A stretch of DNA of 11,545 nucleotides from Caldithrix sp. (GTDB lineage Bacteria > Zhuqueibacterota > Zhuqueibacteria > Oceanimicrobiales > Oceanimicrobiaceae): contig SMXE01000154.1 in the NCBI GenBank assembly GCA_004357015.1, forward strand, positions 1-11,545, given 5' to 3'. Shown in pieces: positions 1 through 8,039 of this stretch. The notes beneath the pieces are model-generated. The model was not told the DNA's origin and ran no database searches. It saw only the letters and a list, made by a program, of their open reading frames with translations. The number at the start of each line of letters is the position of its first letter. Positions within the stretch are counted from its first letter, which is position 1. Made by a program: the position numbers and the translations under genes.

Positions 1-1397
1 TGGATCGACTTGGCTGCGCCTTGTTCCGGGGCAATGGGATATTCTCCGGTAAAGCACGCTGTGCAGAAGCCACCCCCCTCAGAAATCGCCTTGATCATGC
101 CTTCGAGAGAGAGATAACCGAGACTGTCGGCGGCCAGAAACTCTCGGATCTCTTCTATCGTTCTGTTGCTGGCGATCAACTCATCTTTGGTTGGAAAATC
201 CATGCCGTAATAACATGGCGATGTGATGGGCGGCGAACTGACCCTGACGTGAACCTCCTTTGCACCCGCTTTGCGCAGCATCCTGGTCAGGTGCTTGAGC
301 GTGGTGCCGCGCACGATGGAGTCTTCCACAACAACAACACGCTTCCCCTTTAACACGCCCTCCACAGGATTGAACTTGACGCGCACACTGAAGTCGCGTT
401 CCGATTGTTCCGGATGAATGAATGTTCTGCCAACGTAGTGATTCCGGATGAGTCCAATTTCAAATTTAATACCGGAACGATTGGCATATCCAAGCGCAGC
501 GGTATTGGAGGAGTCCGGCACGGAAATCACGATGTCTGCGTCTGCCGGGTGTTCGTGCGCGAGATTCTTGCCCAGCTTGCGGCGCGCCCGGTCCACGTTC
601 TCATCAAAGATTTTGCTGTCCGGCCTTGAAAAATATACATGCTCGAAAATGCAGGCCGCTCTCGGCGCCTTCTCCTCCAGCCAGAGCGAGTGGAGGCCGC
701 TGCGGTCGATCACAAGAATCTCGCCCGGGCTGATTTCGCGAACGTAGTCTGCACCCACAAGGTCCAGCGCACACGATTCGGAGACGATGAAATACGCGTC
801 CTCCTTCTTGCCGAGACAAAGCGGCCGCCACCCGCGGGGATCGCGTACGCCGAAGACCTGATCTTTGGTGATGAGCACCAGCGAATACGCGCCCTTAATC
901 ACGCCGAGCGCATCCCGTATTTTACCCGCCACATCCTGCGCCTTTGAGCGCGCCATCAGATGCAGCGCCACTTCCGTGTCCGACGTTGTTTGAAAAATGG
1001 CGCCTTCTTCCGCCAGCTTTGCGCGCACGGATCCCGAGTTGACAAAATTGCCATTGTGCGAAATGGCCAGGGGACCTTTTGTGAAGTTCACAAGGAACGG
1101 CTGGGCATTGTACAGCATGGTCGAGCCAGTGGTCGAGTACCGGTTGTGCCCGATGGCCAGCGGCCCTTTGAGCGACTTCAAGATCGAAAGATCACCAAAC
1201 GCCTGCGTTACCAACCCCATGCCCACATGACGATGAACATTGTCGCCGTCACTGGACACAATCCCGGAACTCTCCTGCCCGCGGTGCTGCAAGGCATAAA
1301 GCGCCTGGTACGCGTATATCGACGCGTCCTGATGACCATAAACGGCAACGATTCCGCAATTAGATTTTGGTTTATCTATTTCTTCTGTCAATTTCAT
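1..1397 (-). CDS. purF: Amidophosphoribosyltransferase (glutamine PRPP amidotransferase), 3' end beyond the window
   Basis: PurF catalyses the first committed step of de novo purine synthesis, making phosphoribosylamine from PRPP and glutamine in the cytosol. The frame starts at an ATG at 1397 and is open for 465 codons to the window edge. Residues 1-13 (MKLTEEIDKPKSN) precede Cys14-GIVAVYG; by analogy with Bacillus subtilis PurF this is a propeptide removed to expose the N-terminal nucleophile Cys. The class II glutaminase motif GHNRYSTTGS follows. The PRPP loop VVVVEDSIVRGTT is near residues 353-365. Cys249, Cys395, Cys445 and Cys448 (the last two in FCTACF) sit where the 4Fe-4S ligands lie in the B. 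subtilis type, so this should be an iron-sulfur, oxygen-sensitive form. It follows the YfiM-like gene by 6 bases with a weak ribosome-binding site, which suggests operon expression. The identification is very secure; only the extreme C-terminus is missing. Confidence 0.97.
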   Translation of the reverse strand, partial: MKLTEEIDKPKSNCGIVAVYGHQDASIYAYQALYALQHRGQESSGIVSSDGDNVHRHVGMGLVTQAFGDLSILKSLKGPLAIGHNRYSTTGSTMLYNAQPFLVNFTKGPLAISHNGNFVNSGSVRAKLAEEGAIFQTTSDTEVALHLMARSKAQDVAGKIRDALGVIKGAYSLVLITKDQVFGVRDPRGWRPLCLGKKEDAYFIVSESCALDLVGADYVREISPGEILVIDRSGLHSLWLEEKAPRAACIFEHVYFSRPDSKIFDENVDRARRKLGKNLAHEHPADADIVISVPDSSNTAALGYANRSGIKFEIGLIRNHYVGRTFIHPEQSERDFSVRVKFNPVEGVLKGKRVVVVEDSIVRGTTLKHLTRMLRKAGAKEVHVRVSSPPITSPCYYGMDFPTKDELIASNRTIEEIREFLAADSLGYLSLEGMIKAISEGGGFCTACFTGEYPIAPEQGAAKSI

Positions 1398-1403
1398 CTG
1401 AGT

Positions 1404-1817
1404 TTAGAAAAGGCTTATCATAAGAATAGTCACTCCGGCGCCCAACAAGTCCGCCACGAAGTCCTTAACGCTGGCGTGTCCCTCTGGGCTTTTCAGATCA
1501 TAAATTTCTTTGCCCGCACCTATGCCAATCGCAAATCCGCCCCCTAAGTAGGTCGATGTTTCCTGCGACCGCTCAAAGGGTTCTCGTGCAACAAAGTAAC
1601 CGACGCCGGTCAGAAACGCACTGGCGAAGAAATGCTGAAACTTGTCCTTCCCCAGCCAGCTATCCCTTGCGGCGCCGCGCGCTTTAGCCGGTTCCATGGT
1701 TAGTTCCAAAGAGTCTGAGCCAGCCACAACTTCCTGTGCAACCGCAGATGCAGATAGCAATAACCCCAACACAAAACAGGTTAAACCAATTCTCAACTGA
1801 ATCCGGCTAAAGCTCAA
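1404..1817 (-). CDS. YfiM/DUF2279-like envelope protein
   Basis: This is a small protein with an N-terminal signal sequence (hydrophobic GLTCFVLGLLLSASAVA, likely cleaved near AVAQ/EVV) and a compact mature domain. The mature part contains WLGKDKFQHFFAS, GIGAGKEIYD and SVKDFVADLLG, a His/Lys/Asp-rich pattern I associate with the DUF2279 (YfiM-like) family of predicted periplasmic lipoproteins of unknown function. No lipobox is evident, so I call it envelope-associated rather than a lipoprotein. The chosen start is a TTG at 1817 whose last two bases overlap the transporter stop (TTGA), which suggests translational coupling. A TTG at 1844 (146 residues) and one at 1796 are also possible, and no start has a strong ribosome-binding site. 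C-terminal residues GAGVTILMISLF are hydrophobic. The family call is moderate and the function is unknown. Confidence 0.7.
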   Translation of the reverse strand: MSFSRIQLRIGLTCFVLGLLLSASAVAQEVVAGSDSLELTMEPAKARGAARDSWLGKDKFQHFFASAFLTGVGYFVAREPFERSQETSTYLGGGFAIGIGAGKEIYDLKSPEGHASVKDFVADLLGAGVTILMISLF

Positions 1818-3142
1818 AACGCATCCGGAAAAAGAATTAAGCAAATCAACAGCGCAGTGATTGAAACAGGCGCCATGAAACGAATGGCAAAGGCATAGGC
1901 GGTGCTTGCGCTAAATTTCGGATTGCCTTGCATGATTTCTGCGTTAGCTTTTGAGGCGCCCCACTGCCATCCGACAAAGATGGCGACACCCAACGAGCCG
2001 ATGATAAGCGAGTACTGGCCGAAAATCACATTCATCCAGTCAAGGAAATTGCCGCTGAGGGCCGCAGGGATGCCAGCGAGAAAAGCGCCGCCGCCGGCAA
2101 TCGTAACTGCCTTCTTCCTCGACATTTTCCATTCGTCAATAAAATAGGCCGCCGGAACCTCCACGATCGAGATCAAGGAAGTCACGGCCGCAACCGACAG
2201 CAAAACAAAAAAACCGGTGCCAAATAGGTTTCCCAAAAATATTTTGTTGAACATATTGGGTAGCACTACGAATATCAAACCAGCCCCCGCTGCGGGATCC
2301 AGGTCAAATGCGAATATTGCGGGCATTATCGCGAACCCGGCCAGGATGGCAATCCCGGTGTCCAAAGAAGCTACCCAGCCGGCAGAGGAAATCAAATTGT
2401 CTTTCCTTGAAAGATAGCTGCCATACGTGATCATGGTGCCCATGCCCAAGCTGAGCGAAAATAAGGCTTGCCCCATTGCAGCCACGACACTTTTGCCGGT
2501 AAGGGCGCTCCAGTTTGGCTTAAGATAAAAAGCCAATCCTTTCCCAGCGCCCGGTAAAGTAACGGAGCGGACAACCAAAAGAACCAGAATAACGAGCAGC
2601 AAAGGCATCAGGATTTTTGACCAGCGCTCAATGCCACCCTTTACACCGCCGTAGAGAATGAGCATCGTGAGGCCCATAAAAATGGCATGGCAACCAATGG
2701 AAAGGACGGGATTGGTTGTGAAGTCTGAAAAAACCGTTGCGATTTCATCCGGCCCGAGATTTATGAACGCACCGGCAGCGGTTTTAAAAACATATCCCAA
2801 GGTCCAGCCGGCCACAACGCTGTAGAATGAGGCAATACCCCACCCGGTCAAAACGCCGAGAATTCCGAGATACTTCCACGCTGTCCCCGGCGCTAACGTT
2901 TTGTAAACGCCAACGGGATTCCTTTGCGCGTGCCGTCCCAGCGCCAACTCCGCAATCATCACAGCGAGGCAGATCAGTATAACGCTTAACAGGTAAACAA
3001 AAACAAATGCAGCGCCGCCATTTTGCCCGGCAATGGTTGGAAATCTCCAGATATTGCCCAGGCCGACAGCCGAACCTGCGCCGGCCATAATAAAGCCGAG
3101 TTTCGATGACCAAATTCCGCGCTCATTGTCGGGTGCGTTCAT
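1814..3142 (-). CDS. Neurotransmitter:sodium symporter (NSS/SLC6, LeuT-like) family transporter
   Basis: This is a predicted inner-membrane Na+-coupled transporter, usually for amino acids or other small amines; the substrate cannot be read from the sequence. It has 442 residues with about 11-12 hydrophobic segments. Near the N-terminus, GAGSAVGLGNIWRFP (residues 21-35) is the family TM1 signature; Gly23, Ala25, Val26 and Asn30 align with LeuT Na1/Na2 site residues and Arg33 with LeuT Arg30. The TM6 motif GQALFSLSLGMG (224-235) matches the unwound substrate-binding segment of LeuT, with Phe228 and Ser229/Ser231 at the LeuT Phe253/Thr254/Ser256 positions. Asp261 lies in TM7 near the Na1 and chloride-replacing region. 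A good ribosome-binding site (GGGAGGAC) precedes the ATG. The gap from the DUF5683-like gene is 79 bases, the largest in the operon, and I see no clear promoter in it. The downstream gene overlaps its stop. Confidence 0.95.
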   Translation of the reverse strand: MNAPDNERGIWSSKLGFIMAGAGSAVGLGNIWRFPTIAGQNGGAAFVFVYLLSVILICLAVMIAELALGRHAQRNPVGVYKTLAPGTAWKYLGILGVLTGWGIASFYSVVAGWTLGYVFKTAAGAFINLGPDEIATVFSDFTTNPVLSIGCHAIFMGLTMLILYGGVKGGIERWSKILMPLLLVILVLLVVRSVTLPGAGKGLAFYLKPNWSALTGKSVVAAMGQALFSLSLGMGTMITYGSYLSRKDNLISSAGWVASLDTGIAILAGFAIMPAIFAFDLDPAAGAGLIFVVLPNMFNKIFLGNLFGTGFFVLLSVAAVTSLISIVEVPAAYFIDEWKMSRKKAVTIAGGGAFLAGIPAALSGNFLDWMNVIFGQYSLIIGSLGVAIFVGWQWGASKANAEIMQGNPKFSASTAYAFAIRFMAPVSITALLICLILFPDAF

Positions 3143-3221
3143 TCAGTGTCCTCCCTCGTTTCTGATTCAGTTTGACCATCTGTTGAAAGATATGGTTTTT
3201 CGCAAACACCGGGGCTCGATA

Positions 3222-3812
3222 TCAAAATCGGGCGCGCAGGGAGAGTCCCATCACTACCGGCTGAGATGCATCTGGCAAAGCCCCCACCCGCAGCGCCAGG
3301 TCCGGGCCGGCGTCAAAATCGTATAAGTGGGCATCAATGTACGCGTCGAGCATGCTAAGCAGTTTGGATGCTCCCATTAACCAGAACATCAGGTTTCGCC
3401 GGTCCCGATAAAAATCTTCCTGCGCCAGATAGAAGTCTCTCTGACCAGAAAATTCGATTGCTCTCTTCCCAGCATCTTCTTGTTTGTTGTGATAGTAAAT
3501 CGCAAAGCCAACAAGTGTCCCCTGCCCGGCGATGACAATGAACGCTTTGATTATTTGACCATTATACAATTGTCCCCACCCAGGCAGCGCTAACGACCGC
3601 AGCAGCGCCCCTTTGGGACACTTGGCCGCCCGCCTTTCGGTTCGCGTCGAATCGCTCTCAAAGTCTGGCATCGCAAGACCTGTGCTTTTCTGTATGTACG
3701 TCTGTGCACCCAATTCGACAAAACTGCCGACAAGCCATGAGAACAACATGATGCCCCAAAAACCGGTTTTAAGAAACACGCGGCAACGGTAAGGCTCGGA
3801 GGATATGCTCAC
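3222..3812 (-). CDS. DUF5683-like membrane-associated protein
   Basis: This is a 196-residue protein of unknown function. An N-terminal hydrophobic segment (residues 15-36, ending GAQ) looks like a signal peptide. The central motif RSLALPGWGQLYNGQIIKA (residues 72-90) is typical of DUF5683-type proteins common in Bacteroidota and relatives. Two hydrophobic stretches follow (about 89-107 and 140-162), and the C-terminal part (LALRVGALP...VVMGLSLRARF) is beta-like with a terminal Arg-Phe. The final aromatic and alternating pattern resemble outer-membrane proteins, but the size is too small for a full barrel. The start is GTG at 3812, supported by a TGAGGT ribosome-binding site overlapping the stop of the upstream small gene 8 bases away; there is no in-frame ATG near the N-terminus. 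Co-expression with the small upstream membrane protein is likely. Confidence 0.75.
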   Translation of the reverse strand: MSISSEPYRCRVFLKTGFWGIMLFSWLVGSFVELGAQTYIQKSTGLAMPDFESDSTRTERRAAKCPKGALLRSLALPGWGQLYNGQIIKAFIVIAGQGTLVGFAIYYHNKQEDAGKRAIEFSGQRDFYLAQEDFYRDRRNLMFWLMGASKLLSMLDAYIDAHLYDFDAGPDLALRVGALPDASQPVVMGLSLRARF

Positions 3813-3820
3813 AGATAACC

Positions 3821-3997
3821 TCAGCTCATATCCTCATAATCGGCATCTTCAATATCGTTTTGGTTCAAATCCAGTGAGGATTTACTCTTTGGCTTGCCTT
3901 CTACTCTCGGCTTTTCACCGCCAAACAACCGAAGTACGTGGCTCACCAGCTTATAGGCAAAATAAAACACGAGGCCGTAGAAGACTAATCGAATCAT
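3821..3997 (-). CDS. Small single-span membrane protein (58 residues)
   Basis: This short open frame lies between the deoxynucleoside kinase and the DUF5683-like gene. It starts at ATG 3997 and stops at TGA 3821-3823. Residues 2-25 are hydrophobic and aromatic (IRLVFYGLVFYFAYKLVSHV), suggesting one membrane span. A basic linker (about 28-39) and an acidic tail ending NDIEDADYEDMS follow. The kinase stop is 9 bases upstream, AAGG lies 4 bases before the ATG, and the next gene starts 8 bases after its stop, so the packing strongly supports a real gene. Tiny membrane proteins with acidic D/E-Y tails of this style occur in Bacteroidota-like genomes (for example DUF4834-type), but I do not firmly recognise the family and assign no function. 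Confidence 0.75.
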   Translation of the reverse strand: MIRLVFYGLVFYFAYKLVSHVLRLFGGEKPRVEGKPKSKSSLDLNQNDIEDADYEDMS

Positions 3998-4006
3998 GAC
4001 ACCTTG

Positions 4007-4642
4007 CTACTTTCTCATGGGTGAGTAATATTCTGTGCCTGAAATCGGCTTCATGGCCTGACGGACGAGCTCCTCAAAATCTTCCTCCTTGTTCACGAAG
4101 TCGATTTCGGTCGAATTGATGATCAGCAACGGCGAATCCGTATAATTAAAAAAAAACTGATTGTAGGCCTCGTTCAGTTCCCGAAGATAGTCTTCGCCAA
4201 TGCCGCGCTCATAATCTCTGTTCCGCTTTCTGATATTCGCCATCAGGCGTTCGGTGCTCGATTGTAAATAGAGCAACAGATCAGGCTTTGGAATGTCTCG
4301 TTCGAGCATGGAAGCAATCCGGTCATACAACAGGAGCTCTCGATCCTCGAGGGTTATCGAGGCAAAAATACGATCCTTGGCAAAGATGTAATCTGCAACC
4401 AGAAGGTCGTGAAACAACTCCCTCTGCGCGACCTCCTGTTGCTGACGGTACCTGCTCAACAAAAAAAAGAGTTGACAGGGGAACGCAAACTGTTGCGGGC
4501 TACGATAAAAATCTTTTAGGAAGGGGTTCTCATCCTGCTTTTCGAGCAGCTCTCTCCCCCCAAAATGATCGGCCAGTTTTCTGGCCAAACTGGTTTTGCC
4601 AGCGCCGATAACACCTTCGATTGCAATGTACTGAAGTCGCAA
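4007..4642 (-). CDS. Deoxynucleoside kinase (dNK/dCK-dGK family)
   Basis: The enzyme phosphorylates deoxynucleosides to their monophosphates in nucleotide salvage. The 211-residue protein has a P-loop at the N-terminus (EGVIGAGKTS, residues 9-18), the conserved LLEKQDENPFL segment (33-42), the VADYIFAKDRIFA region (82-94), the KPDLLLYLQ strand (119-127) and an Arg-rich lid RKRNRDYERG (138-147). This order fits the dNK family; the natural base specificity cannot be decided. The start is TTG at 4642, only 3 bases after the folK stop, with an AGAGGGTGA ribosome-binding site inside the folK end; no ATG alternative is placed well. Placement directly after folB-folK is a pattern I recall from several FCB-related genomes, and it links dNTP salvage to folate supply. 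Confidence 0.92.
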   Translation of the reverse strand: MRLQYIAIEGVIGAGKTSLARKLADHFGGRELLEKQDENPFLKDFYRSPQQFAFPCQLFFLLSRYRQQQEVAQRELFHDLLVADYIFAKDRIFASITLEDRELLLYDRIASMLERDIPKPDLLLYLQSSTERLMANIRKRNRDYERGIGEDYLRELNEAYNQFFFNYTDSPLLIINSTEIDFVNKEEDFEELVRQAMKPISGTEYYSPMRK

Positions 4643-4645
4643 GAA

Positions 4646-5173
4646 TCACCCTCTGTCCCGGTTAAATTCGAACGCTTTTTCTGCAAGAAACAATTCGACC
4701 CGTGATGCATCCCCACTCCTGGTCGACAAAGCTTCTACCCTCACTTCCGTCACGGGCACAGTAAACTCAGGAGCCAGTTCGGCGAGTGGCAAAAGGACAA
4801 AATTTCGCTTGTCAACTTCCGGATGCGGAATCTGCAAAGTATCCGTTCTGAGCACTGACTGTCCCCAAAACAGCAAATCGATGTCGATAGTGCGCGGTCC
4901 CCAACGTATCGTGCGAGCCCTATCGAGACTGTTTTCGATCTTCTGGCTTTTCTGTAAGAATTCTTCAGGTGTAAGCTCCGTTGAAACACGCACCGCCATG
5001 TTCAGAAACTTGTCCTGAGCAAGACATCCGACAGGCTCTGACTCATAAACCGATGACCACTTTATGATTTTCGTAACGGGAAGTCGCGCAAGCCTTTCAA
5101 CAGCAAGTTCCAGATATCTTAACCTGTCACCCAAGTTTGAGCCCAAGCCAAGATAAACCCTATCTTCTCTCAT
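4646..5173 (-). CDS. folK: 2-amino-4-hydroxy-6-hydroxymethyldihydropteridine pyrophosphokinase (HPPK)
   Basis: FolK transfers pyrophosphate from ATP to 6-hydroxymethyl-7,8-dihydropterin, the step before dihydropteroate synthase in folate synthesis. The 175-residue length is normal to slightly long for the family. The N-terminal GLGSNLGDR (9-17), YESEPVG (43-49), the catalytic block RWGPRTIDIDLL (90-101; Asp97 and Asp99 are the expected Mg2+ ligands) and IPHPEVDKRNFVLLPLAELAP (115-135) are all present. The ATG at 5173 directly follows the folB stop with no intervening base, so translation is probably coupled. The C-terminal 35 residues past the core are less conserved. Function is secure. Confidence 0.97.
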   Translation of the reverse strand: MREDRVYLGLGSNLGDRLRYLELAVERLARLPVTKIIKWSSVYESEPVGCLAQDKFLNMAVRVSTELTPEEFLQKSQKIENSLDRARTIRWGPRTIDIDLLFWGQSVLRTDTLQIPHPEVDKRNFVLLPLAELAPEFTVPVTEVRVEALSTRSGDASRVELFLAEKAFEFNRDRG

Positions 5174-5545
5174 CTACTCTGGGTCAACCGTTCGTGTTAT
5201 TTCAACCTCAATTCCATCCTGAATACCGCGGATGGGTGCGTGAGGTTTGCGTATCCGCACCAGGATCTCTTTCACCGAAAAGTCGCGGAGCACACGGTCA
5301 GCCACTTTTTCCGCCATCGTTTCAACGAGATTGTACTTCTGCCCAACGATGACCTGCTCCACAGTCTCGAAAACCGCGTACAAATCAACTGTGTCTTTAA
5401 GCTTATCTGTTTCGGCGGCGCGCCGCACATCGACCCTCAGTTCAAGATCCACTTCGAAGCGTTGTCCGATCTGTTTTTCTTCATCCCAGACGCCATGATA
5501 GGCGTGAAAAGTCATATTTCTTAGTCGGACAATATCACGGTTCAT
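5174..5545 (-). CDS. folB: Dihydroneopterin aldolase
   Basis: FolB converts 7,8-dihydroneopterin to 6-hydroxymethyl-7,8-dihydropterin and glycolaldehyde, supplying the FolK substrate. The protein has 123 residues, typical of the family. Motifs are FHAYHGVWDEE (13-23, with Glu22), the LVETMAEKVAD segment (73-83, with the pterin-binding Glu75) and VRIRKPHAPI (96-105), where Lys100 matches the catalytic lysine. It is the first gene of the operon, and its predicted promoter is about 70 bases upstream. The ATG at 5545 has no clear ribosome-binding site; it overlaps the stop of an 8-codon upstream frame (5568-5542) in an ATGA arrangement. No in-frame alternative start exists upstream. Confidence 0.96.
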   Translation of the reverse strand: MNRDIVRLRNMTFHAYHGVWDEEKQIGQRFEVDLELRVDVRRAAETDKLKDTVDLYAVFETVEQVIVGQKYNLVETMAEKVADRVLRDFSVKEILVRIRKPHAPIRGIQDGIEVEITRTVDPE

Positions 5546-5605
5546 TGATCTGTACGGGCAGGAACCATCAATAAATAAATGAATGCAAGTCTTATATTTT
5601 CAGAA

Positions 5606-5638
5606 ACAAACGAATATATCAAAATTGCATTCGTTTGT
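5606..5638. promoter_or_regulatory. Perfect dyad lying across the folB promoter (candidate operator)
   Basis: The arms ACAAACGAAT (5606-5615) and ATTCGTTTGT (5629-5638) are exact reverse complements separated by 13 bases. They overlap the -10 and -35 hexamers of the folB promoter, a typical position for a repressor site. A further GAATGCAA at 5581-5588 is the reverse complement of TTGCATTC at 5625-5632. The bound factor is unknown. Confidence 0.55.
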
Positions 5639-5641
5639 CAA
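5613..5641 (-). promoter_or_regulatory. Sigma-70-type promoter of the folB operon
   Basis: On the minus strand, TTGACA (5641-5636) is followed by a 17-base spacer and TATATT (5618-5613), close to the housekeeping consensus. Transcription should start near 5606, leaving a leader of about 60 bases before the folB ATG. The promoter begins right after the T-run of the groESL terminator. Confidence 0.75.
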
Positions 5642-5644
5642 GAC

Positions 5645-5681
5645 AAAAAAGGGCTGCCCGTCGCAAGACGAGCAGCCCTTT
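5645..5681 (-). terminator. Intrinsic terminator of the groESL operon
   Basis: Read on the minus strand, AAAGGGCTGC pairs with GCAGCCCTTT, extended inward by TCGTC/GACGG (one T-G wobble), to give a 15-pair stem with a TTGC loop, followed by a run of six T. It lies about 30 bases after the groEL stop. An A-run on the other side could make it partly bidirectional, but no plus-strand gene reads into it. Confidence 0.92.
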
Positions 5682-5710
5682 GGGTGCTTCTGATAAGGGT
5701 ACAGCAAAGA

Positions 5711-7357
<1,647 letters not shown>

Positions 7358-7407
7358 TCAAAACCTCCATAGATTGGGGTTAGTTAACTTCGGTTCAAAA
7401 TCGAAGA

Positions 7408-7692
7408 TTATATGATCGCCAAGACGTCGCCTTCGCGCATAATAAGATATTCATCTCCGTCAATCGTGACTTCAGTGCCTGAGTACTTTCCATAAAGCAC
7501 TTTGTCACCTTTCTTGACTTCCATTGTAACTTTATTCCCGGCGTCATTTACCTTGCCGGGGCCCGCTGCTACAATCTCTCCTTCCTGAGGTTTCTCTTTA
7601 GCAGTGTCTGGAATGATGATGCTTCCCTTTTTTTGCTCATCAGGATCGAGCGGTTTCACAATGACGCGATCCGCCAAAGGCTTTACATTCAT
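7408..7692 (-). CDS. groES: 10 kDa co-chaperonin GroES
   Basis: GroES is the heptameric lid of the GroEL chamber. The 94-residue protein shows [15 protein letters not shown] at the N-terminus, the mobile loop that contacts GroEL ([18 protein letters not shown], about residues 21-38), [14 protein letters not shown] and the [14 protein letters not shown] end, all canonical. A strong AGGAGGT ribosome-binding site sits 7 bases before the ATG. Its leader of roughly 95 bases carries a CIRCE element, so HrcA repression and heat induction are expected. Confidence 0.99.
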   Translation of the reverse strand: MNVKPLADRVIVKPLDPDEQKKGSIIIPDTAKEKPQEGEIVAAGPGKVNDAGNKVTMEVKKGDKVLYGKYSGTEVTIDGDEYLIMREGDVLAII

Positions 7693-7751
7693 GCGTAGAC
7701 CTCCTTATTATTTTGAAAAAACGACTATTATTTAGCGCTCCATCTTTGCTG

Positions 7752-7778
7752 CTAGCACTCTCTGAGAGTGAGTGCTAA
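7752..7778. promoter_or_regulatory. CIRCE operator (HrcA binding site)
   Basis: CTAGCACTC and GAGTGCTAA flank a 9-base spacer, matching the CIRCE consensus (TTAGCACTC-N9-GAGTGCTAA) with one mismatch at the outermost base. It lies just downstream of the predicted groESL transcription start, the usual repressing position. Confidence 0.95.
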
Positions 7779-7793
7779 TATTTTGACGGCAGC

Positions 7794-7822
7794 AATATAT
7801 TCAATGGTGGATAAAAAGTCAA
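7794..7822 (-). promoter_or_regulatory. Sigma-70-type promoter of groESL
   Basis: On the minus strand TTGACT (7822-7817), a 17-base spacer and TATATT (7799-7794) form a near-consensus promoter. The CIRCE element begins about 15 bases downstream of the -10 box. Heat control is therefore likely by HrcA rather than by an alternative sigma factor. Confidence 0.88.
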
Positions 7823-7941
7823 GAGTTATTTTTGAGACAATACGGCTCTACCACCGGCTTTTTCATAAGTCCATCCATGCCGTGTTTTTGAGGATAGCTG
7901 GCAGCAAGAACGATTTAGCGCCATAAGGGCAATCCTCTCTC

Positions 7942-7990
7942 GTTCCCCCGCTCTGCGTGGGCAACTCAGTCTCGGACGCTCTGCCTCCGG
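7942..7990. repeat. Twin small hairpins with a shared CGCTCTGC apex (decayed dispersed palindrome)
   Basis: Two imperfect hairpins lie side by side: 7942-7965 (GTTCCCCCGC, TCT loop, GCGTGGGCAAC) and 7972-7990 (CGGACGC, TCT loop, GCCTCCG). Both have the same apex, CGCTCTGC. Paired palindromes of this GTTCCC...GCTCTGC...GGGAAC style occur as dispersed intergenic repeats in several bacterial groups; mismatches in both stems suggest an old copy. The rest of 7823-8039 shows no gene or tRNA that I can recognise. Confidence 0.5.
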
Positions 7991-8039
7991 TAACATGGGT
8001 GAGAGTACATGTGAAGTATGTCAAATGAAGCATTTAAGA

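Noticed and set aside
960..1547. Plus-strand 195-codon open frame
   Set aside because: It lies antisense to purF and the YfiM-like gene, has no ribosome-binding site, and its translation resembles no family; the minus-strand genes explain the sequence.
7386..7405. CTTCG/CGAAG stem between groES and groEL, considered as an attenuating terminator
   Set aside because: Only five pairs with no T-run; probably incidental in a short operon spacer.
7841..7862. GGCTCTACCACCGGCTTTTT, considered as a tRNA 3' part or a terminator
   Set aside because: No cloverleaf arms can be built around it and the stem has only about three pairs.
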